A stretch of DNA of 64,000 bases from Beroe ovata (taxonomy: Eukaryota > Ctenophora > Nuda > Beroida > Beroidae), in NCBI GenBank assembly GCA_946803715.1, contig CAMPET010000015.1, positions 339,903 to 403,902 of the forward strand, read 5' to 3'. The notes under the pieces were generated by a model, which worked only from the letters and a program-made list of their open reading frames with translations, searched no databases and was not told where the DNA came from. Shown in pieces: positions 57,890-64,000 of this stretch. The stretch's first letter is position 1, and each line of letters opens with the position of its first letter. A program made the translations under genes and the position numbers.

Positions 57890-60238
57890 TCACGAGGATG
57901 AAAGTGTGTCCAGTTTAGCAATGTCAATTGACAACGCCTTCCTGTGGTCGAGCAGAGTTCTGAATCGCTCCTGCAACACCTTCTCTCTCTCCGTCTGTCT
58001 TTGAACATGCTCCTCGAGTTTCTGCAGTCTGTACGGAATGATATTCTGTTCTGCATTCCTCAGATTCTTGTACGTGACATCCTCAACGGAAACCGTGTCC
58101 AGTTGTTCGTTTATCTCCTCTATCTGCTTCGACAACGCCATGGCTTTCGCTTGATACCCACCGAGAATCACCTTCAGCTTTTTCTCGATTTTAGCAGCCT
58201 GTTTCGCTTCCTTTGTCATTATTTGTCGGTTAACATCAAGCGCTTTTTCGAGATATTCAATCCTGTCCTTCTTACTTGACATGGAAACCCGGGTGTACTT
58301 GCTCTGAGATACATTGAACATTACTTCCCTATAGCACTCCTCCCAAACTTGGGAATAATCGTCTAGGTTGAGGTCCCGATGATTCATTCCGCTCTTCACT
58401 GTTTCAACTTCCTTCTTCAGCAATTCCCGCGCTTTTTCAAGCTCCTCATCCGAGTAGATAGGGAGATCAGGAACAGTGGAGGAGGGAGGAGGCTTGTTAC
58501 CTATCGGGTGCTTTTTGCTGTCGTGTTTTAGGAGGGCCACCATGGTTTCCTTGATCTTCTCCTCGGCAGTTTGGAGGGCAGTAAGTTGGAAGTCCCCCAG
58601 ATGAGCTCGCAGAATGGCCGTGTTTATTCCACATGGTCGTGGTAAATCTCGCTGTATCACCTGACTCTCCTTCTTCCACTTCTCCTCCGCCGCCTTCCGG
58701 CGTTCCTCCGCAGTCATCTCATCAATCACTTCCTGATCCTCAACTTCCACCGATTTCACTTCCGGTTTCTCAGCTTCTTCGTCCTCAGGGAGAACTATCT
58801 CAAAATCATTCTGAGGTTTGGGTAAACTCGCGAGACCCTCTTTGAGTGATAGTTTCGAAACTCCATTTAACATAGGAGTCTCGCCACCTTCCCCCTCTGT
58901 ATTTATGTTGAGTTGATCTCTAACTGACATTGGGGTCTGCGATCCATTGACACTGGGGGTTGCACCCTCTAACTCACCACCAATGGCCGGTGTTCCGAGC
59001 ACCGTGTTGGGCGTGGCCACTACTTTACTGGCAGGGGTAGCACCACTGAAATCAACTTCCTTCACATTGAGAGGGGTGTTGATGCCACCCTTGAGAGGCG
59101 TTTCAACATTTGTCAGAGCCAGCATGTTCTGCGCCTCCTCCATGATAGATGCCCCGGTTGCAGGGGTCCTGGGAGTTCTGAGACCCGCATTCCCAGATAC
59201 TGCTGCAGGGGTACTGAACGTGTAGTTGGAGAGGAGCATATTAGACGAGCCTGATCCACTAGCCGTTGCTTCAGCGGCAATATTCTCACTGGTACGGCCC
59301 ATCTTCACAACTTCCTCTAACTCTGATTCTGAGATTTGAGGAGCAGGGAGAACCAGTTTAGAACGCTTCTTAGCGGGGTTTATCATGTTCATCTTGTTGA
59401 GTTGCTTGACTGCCCCGGGCGCGTCACCCTCCTGGCGTTTTGATATCTTTTCCTTGTCCTTGTGTCTGTTCCTCTGCTCCTCTTCGTCTCTCCGCTTCTC
59501 GTCTAGTTCATGTAGCCGGAGCTTCTTATAATTAGGGTCAGTCACATCGATCTGTTCCTTTGATGTGTCATAAAACCCCAGAGCTGGCTTCTTCTCAAAT
59601 GGAACCTCCCGGTTGTAGTCAATGAGCCCCTTTTTCAGCCTCTTTTTCCGAACCTCTATACCAGCGGCTTGCAGTTCTCGCCTCTTCTGCAGGGTGGCCA
59701 ATCGTCGTGCTTCCTCCAACTGCTTCTCTCGAGCTTTCCTCTTGGCTTTCTTACCCTGTGTGTTTGCCAGCCTAGCCCTGGCCTCCGCAAGCATCTCCTT
59801 CTCGTCCTCGTCCATGTCAATAGGATCTGGTCGAGCTGGCTTTGTCTCCGGACACGGGTCAATCTCACCTGGTCTCAATCTCTTGGCGTCATCGTCAACA
59901 TCGCCGTCCTTCTTCTGAGCCTGCATGAGGAGGTAGTCATAGTGTTCCAAACACTGTGCCGCAGTTCGGCCGACCAGTGGGGCAATAGTCCGCCACTGGG
60001 TCGGCATCAACTTCGCCAAGTGAAGAAGTTTCTCCTCCTCCTCCCTTGACCACTCTGTTTTCTTGATACTCGGGTCCAGCCACTCATACCATCGGGCTTT
60101 GCACTGTTTAGCTGACTTCCGGTGGAGAAGAGACGCAATCCGAGACCACTGGTTCTTCCCGTATTTCATGACGGCAGCCTTGAGAATCTCATCCTCTGTG
60201 TTCTTCCAGACACCTCCCTTGATGTTCACACGGGGCAT
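57890..60238 (-). CDS. CDC5L: CDC5L (Prp19-complex Myb-domain splicing factor), intronless
   Basis: Core subunit of the Prp19/CDC5L complex, needed for catalytic activation of the spliceosome and for G2/M progression. One uninterrupted exon of 782 residues (human 802). It starts MPRVNIKGGVWKNTEDEILK. Two Myb/SANT repeats occupy residues 5-105, with WSRIASLLHRKSAKQCKARW and WRTIAPLVGRTAAQCLEHYD. A highly charged helical region follows (LAEARARLANTQGKKAKRKA), then KKALGFYDT-type conserved sequence, a Thr/Pro-rich middle with repeated TPL/TP motifs (phosphorylation region), and a C-terminal coiled coil (LQKLEEHVQRQTEREKVLQE) ending near residue 782. Every neighbouring long gene is split by introns, so the absence of introns in 2.3 kb is unusual. 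No stop, frameshift or poly(A) relic suggests a dead retrocopy. Confidence 0.96.
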   Translation of the reverse strand: MPRVNIKGGVWKNTEDEILKAAVMKYGKNQWSRIASLLHRKSAKQCKARWYEWLDPSIKKTEWSREEEEKLLHLAKLMPTQWRTIAPLVGRTAAQCLEHYDYLLMQAQKKDGDVDDDAKRLRPGEIDPCPETKPARPDPIDMDEDEKEMLAEARARLANTQGKKAKRKAREKQLEEARRLATLQKRRELQAAGIEVRKKRLKKGLIDYNREVPFEKKPALGFYDTSKEQIDVTDPNYKKLRLHELDEKRRDEEEQRNRHKDKEKISKRQEGDAPGAVKQLNKMNMINPAKKRSKLVLPAPQISESELEEVVKMGRTSENIAAEATASGSGSSNMLLSNYTFSTPAAVSGNAGLRTPRTPATGASIMEEAQNMLALTNVETPLKGGINTPLNVKEVDFSGATPASKVVATPNTVLGTPAIGGELEGATPSVNGSQTPMSVRDQLNINTEGEGGETPMLNGVSKLSLKEGLASLPKPQNDFEIVLPEDEEAEKPEVKSVEVEDQEVIDEMTAEERRKAAEEKWKKESQVIQRDLPRPCGINTAILRAHLGDFQLTALQTAEEKIKETMVALLKHDSKKHPIGNKPPPSSTVPDLPIYSDEELEKARELLKKEVETVKSGMNHRDLNLDDYSQVWEECYREVMFNVSQSKYTRVSMSSKKDRIEYLEKALDVNRQIMTKEAKQAAKIEKKLKVILGGYQAKAMALSKQIEEINEQLDTVSVEDVTYKNLRNAEQNIIPYRLQKLEEHVQRQTEREKVLQERFRTLLDHRKALSIDIAKLDTLSSS

Positions 60239-60716
60239 GCTAGAAACTGTCGATTGTAATGGGTTAATGAGAGAATAATTGGTGAAATATATTTGTTGGT
60301 AAATTGGATGATTAATGAGGCAGCAATGGGAAATATGGTGGAAGTAACTCATCAGACTGAAGCAGAATGTGATTGCTCACGGTCTCTCTCTAAAATGTAC
60401 AATAATTAACAATCCAACCACTAAATAAAATCAATTCAAAATTTGACCTGGTACTCGCATGTCGTTTTTAGTGATATTGCCTGATCAGATATGTGCTATC
60501 GTGTCCTTGCAAGCTAGCAAGAGCGACAAAATTCATCAGGAAAGTTTTGCTTATAGGATTAAGGTCATATAGATAAATCCTAGATGATCGAAAGAAGTTA
60601 AACCTTATCAAATAAACAAATCCGCAGAAACTTAACATTATCTTACCAGCCAATATTTTGCATACAATACCAGTCACAACAACGCAACAAACCCAAGACA
60701 ACACTCTGGCCCTGTT
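60239..60716. other. Intergenic spacer between SGTA and CDC5L
   Basis: 480 bp, no gene seen. It should hold the CDC5L promoter. Confidence 0.5.
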
Positions 60717-62317
60717 CTACGGATTCTCTGGATCCTCGCTGCCTGGCGGTCTGAATTGCCGCCTCAGTTCATCTGCAATGTCGGGGTTCTGAGAGGCGAA
60801 ACTCTCGCCAAGTTGCCGGATCGCAGGGCTGGGGGTCGTGCTTTAATTAGAGCTGTGCAAGGAATTATGGGCGAAAAGTTAATGCTGGGTTGATAACTAG
60901 GACACTATGACTATGAGCCGTATAGTAGTGATGGTCGGATATAATTCCGTGAACTAAAAAGCCGCTTAAAAAACTACAAGCAAAAAGCAGCTGCTGTGAA
61001 CTCACTCGTTCATCATCGCGTTGAGATCCATGTTCTCGGGCAGTCCTCCCCCCGCACCGCCCGACATACCGGGCATTCCTGGCATGCCGCCAGCCGAGAG
61101 GAACTGATCTGCCATCTGCTGGAATGTGCGCTGCATGTTGGGGTCCTGCATGAACTGCTGGGCCATGTTCATGAACGCAGGGTTGTTGATGATTTGTGAG
61201 AAGTCCATTCCGCCAAGGTTAGGAAGGGGGAGCCCACCGGGGGCGTCTGAAGGAGACAGTTGAGTGAGGATTTGATGCAATGGAGGCTACGGGTTCATAG
61301 TTTAAAAAATAGTGAGCTAAATCATGAAACCCTTATCGATGACCTACTTTGAGGATTGAGTGGACCAGCATTGATTTTCTCTTTCACAGCGTCAAGGTTA
61401 TCAGTGTAACTCTTGTTGTCTGGGTCCAATCTCAGAGCACTGACATAACTATCCTCAGCTTCCTTCAGCTTGTTAAGACTGAGATATGCAAATCCCATCC
61501 TAGCGTATGCCTTACTGTACTCAGGATCTAGTTTCAGTGCTTCCTTAGCATCGTTCACAGCCAAATCGTGACGGTTCAACTGTGATGATAGTGAAATGTG
61601 ATGATAGTGAAATGCTTCATATGGTTAATTTGCTACAACTTATAAGGCTCTATAAGAAACACTTACCTTGGAGTAGCCGGCAGCACGGTTGCAATAGTAT
61701 GTAGCATAGGGGTAAACTTCAATAGCTTCCGAATATTTCTCAACTGCTTCTTCGTACTTGTTCTGCTTCATGAGTTCATTTCCTGATTAAGATGGAAAAT
61801 GATGAGGACCACAGAGCAAATATTACAGTTCATCAATGACAAAGCTCATGACCACGACATCATCTAAAAAATCAAGTTTTCTATCGAAGCGAATCCAGTT
61901 CTATCACCAACCCTCATCTTTGAGCGTGTTTGCCCGGCTCTCTTCGTCTTTAGTAACAGTTTTTTGCGGCGGTGGCGCAGGGAACGCCTCATCGAAGAGA
62001 GCTTGGAGAGACTTGTCCACTTTCAACTTTGCAGTCTGCGCCGGATCATTGATATCTACACCTAGAGCCTCTACGAGGCACTGGTTGGCAACTGAAAAGA
62101 AAGTAGAATGATGCTGAGTAAGGGGGAGATTTGACAATGAATCAATGCAAGAAGTGCGACCGCAGCTACTGCAATCTCAAACCAAGAAAAGGGATAAAAA
62201 CCTTTTCAAACCTGCCATACTTTCGGCTGCTTCACCCGTCACAACTTTCTTCTCAATTAGATCATGAAGATGTCGTAAGACTGCGTATGAGAGCCTGTCC
62301 TGTTGTAACTTTGACAT
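60717..62317 (-). CDS. SGTA: SGTA/SGTB-type small glutamine-rich TPR co-chaperone
   Basis: SGT delivers tail-anchored and mislocalised membrane proteins to the BAG6/GET machinery and binds Hsp70/Hsp90 tails. Exons 62212-62317, 61912-62091, 61667-61782, 61348-61579, 61006-61246 and 60717-60840 join to exactly 999 nt, 332 residues. The N-terminal dimerisation domain (SKLQQDRLSYAVLRHLHDL, then VANQCLVEALGVD) binds UBL domains. Three TPRs follow: GNELMKQNKYEEAVEKYSEA, LNRHDLAVNDAKEALKLDPE and SKAYARMGFAYLSLNKLKEA. The C-terminus has NNPAFMNMAQQFMQDPNMQ and ends with NPDIADELRRQFRPPG. It is less glutamine-rich and more Met/Gly-rich than the vertebrate protein. The acceptor at 60840 is short of pyrimidines but keeps frame. 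Confidence 0.95.
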
Positions 62318-63059
62318 GGCTTGAGATTGGGGAATGTTTGTTAATGAAATCTACCTATGTTGGGATAGTTTCGTACGTGCGCGCGGCGCACATTTGTTCG
62401 TCTAAATGTTTGCAATGAGAACGCGCGATAGAAATTGGCCAAACTGAGAAGACCCTTTTGTTGATTTTGCCACTTTTACACATATTTTGTACATTATACA
62501 AGGAGAAATGGCGGCTAATAACGGCAATTAGTGGCAGCATACCTAAATGAAACTCCCGATGAAATGAAGTCCATCAATAGCAAATAGTATTCAGCAATGT
62601 AAAAATAATTCGTTGCTGACCATACAAAAATTAGGAATAGATTTATGTTACAGCAGTGCAGTGTTAAATATGTGACTTAATCTTTGTTTCTTTACAAATT
62701 TACAAAGTCAATGCATAGTATAACATACGATCATTACTCAGCGACATAACCGCTACGACAAAGTCATACTGTTCTATGTGAATTGCGAATATACTACTGT
62801 ATACTGTAGTGTACATTGTACAATGTATTGTACCCATTGTACGACTAATCGGTGTATATGGGCACATTAATGGCAGTCTAGTGGATGCTGAACCTCAGAA
62901 ACGGGCGACATTCCAATATAAGCCGACTTCAGGTAAACATGCTAAGAGTCATGGACCCGATGTTTTAATAGTGCACAGCACACCCGAAACTTGTTGATCC
63001 GTTCTCGGGCCGCTAATTAAGGTCAAGTAAGCGCCAAAATGATACACAATACACGCCAA
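62318..63059. other. Intergenic region upstream of SGTA
   Basis: AT-rich, no exon recognised. A run of TGTACATTGTACAATG-like short palindromes lies at 62808-62845. Confidence 0.5.
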
Positions 63060-63852
63060 TACGAGCCACTAACCTCACACTAACCGATGGCATCAGGCCA
63101 ATCATGCTCCAGAAAGGCTGGGCTAGCATCAGCGAAACCTTCATCAAGGTTACTAAAGCTAGCTACCAACTAGGGCACACACCACTCCCATGGTGCAGCT
63201 CGAATGGTATCTTCCTACCAAAGCCTGGTAAAGACGACTATAAGAACCCCAAAGCTTTCCGCACCATAACACTGTCACCTGTTTTCCTTAAATGGATGGA
63301 ACGCGTGATACTGTGGCACATGGAAACGGACCTGAAGGTATGCGACAAACTAAGCAAGAAACAATTTGGTTTCAAGCGAGGCTGTTCTACCACAGCAGCA
63401 ATCCACAAGCTCGTCAGGAAACTCGAGATGGCGATCCTCAACAAAGGAATGGCTCTCGGCACTTTCCTTGACATTGAAGGCGCGTTTGACAACGTATCCT
63501 TCGAGGCGATAGAAAAAGCCCTATCAAAGAACTGCAGATCATATGGTGTCAATCGATGGATCATGTCAATGATCCGACGACGACAGACCACGGTTGGCCT
63601 GCAGGGAAATGAAAAGGTAATTTCCATTGTTCGCGGGTGCCCGCAGGGAGGAATTCTCTCCCCCCTGCTTTGGAATCTCGTGATTAATGAGCTACTAGAA
63701 TATACTAGAGATAAGGTGCCATGCGACCTTCTAGGCTTTGCTGATGACCTATCTCTAGTATCAGTGGTGCTATCGCCCAAAAAACGCTCCTCAGGCAACA
63801 AGCAAGGCTTCGATGCAGACACTCTCAGAGAGGTCACACAAAAAAGCCTCAA
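63060..63852 (+). mobile_element. LINE (non-LTR retrotransposon) reverse transcriptase, truncated both ends
   Basis: The frame is open from about 63060 and carries the reverse transcriptase core. It has GIFLPKPGKDDYKNPKAFR (finger), LDIEGAFDNV (motif A, catalytic Asp), RGCPQGGILSPLLWNLVINE (motif B) and GFADDLSLV (motif C, FADD in place of YADD). The motifs are those of the Jockey/I/R1-like branch. The endonuclease domain upstream is missing, and the frame breaks at a single N (63853) where STK11 sequence in the opposite orientation begins. No target duplication can be judged because the right end is a contig join. Confidence 0.85.
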
Positions 63853-63853
63853 N

Positions 63854-64000
63854 AACTCCCGCAGAGAGTCCGACAGCTGCTCGGGAATATCGAATTTTCC
63901 CTCCCCGATCTTCTTATACAACTTGAACACGTTATCCGCGTTGAACGGGTAGTTCCCCGTCACAAAGTTATATAGACTGACACCAGCCGACCACACGTCC
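63854..64000 (-). CDS. STK11: STK11/LKB1 kinase, part of one exon
   Basis: LKB1 is the Ser/Thr kinase that activates AMPK and related kinases together with STRAD and MO25. The visible fragment codes for 48 residues of the C-lobe: DVWSAGVSLYNFVTGNYPF (subdomain IX, the DxWSxG motif), then DNVFKLYKKIGEGKFDIPEQ, matching animal LKB1 and not other CAMKK-like kinases. It runs off the right edge and is cut on its left by the single N at 63853, so exon borders are unknown. Confidence 0.85.

Overview
This window is nuclear DNA of an invertebrate animal. Most protein genes are split by short introns (about 50 to 200 bp, GT-AG), and the gene set includes a ciliary transport gene (WDR19/IFT144), a glypican, a rhodopsin-type GPCR, spliceosome proteins and cytosolic ribosomal proteins. 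The sequence is AT-rich, full of CA/TG microsatellites and small inverted-repeat elements, and contains two long N runs and nine single-N contig joins. I cannot name the species; a sponge or another early-branching animal would fit, but that is inference. Gene models were built by hand from reading frame, splice sites and family motifs. Where all exons could be joined, total length was checked for divisibility by three.

Layout. 0.2-3.3 kb (minus): 5' part of WDR19. 3.3-5.3 kb: intergenic, with two probable non-autonomous DNA elements. 5.3-10.7 kb (minus): a 1475-residue secreted protein with EGF, laminin-EGF and thrombospondin-1-like modules that may be cephalotoxin-like. 10.7-13.9 kb: intergenic, with a nested stack of GC-rich inverted repeats, one of them a perfect 63-bp foldback element with 9-bp target duplications. 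14.0-22.1 kb (minus): a glypican in at least 12 exons, with an intronless GPCR on the plus strand inside one of its introns. 22-31.8 kb: mostly non-coding, with microsatellites, an 894-bp gap and a GC-rich hairpin island near 27 kb. 31.8-39.1 kb (minus): scattered short exon-like segments of an unidentified gene.

40.6-53.2 kb (minus): an FNBP4-like gene (two WW domains and a proline-rich region). One intron holds an intronless five-finger C2H2 gene. The intron that splits its second WW domain holds a 6.1-kb DNA transposon in antisense orientation. That element has 27-bp terminal inverted repeats, a TA target duplication and an intact 15-exon, 791-residue transposase. The transposase is of IS630-Tc1-mariner type, has 89 residues between the second Asp and the Glu (closest, from memory, to the Sailor/DD82E group) and carries two tandem CXC-type cysteine clusters. 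This is the most unusual object in the window.

53.6-62.3 kb (minus): a compact run of RPS14, ZRANB2, RPS24, CDC5L and SGTA, all complete. 63.06-63.85 kb (plus): a broken LINE reverse transcriptase. 63.85-64.0 kb (minus): part of an STK11/LKB1 kinase exon, joined to the LINE at a single N.

The housekeeping genes in the 53-62 kb run belong to RNA processing (FNBP4, ZRANB2, CDC5L), translation (RPS14, RPS24) and protein quality control (SGTA). They share a strand, but nothing shows an operon.
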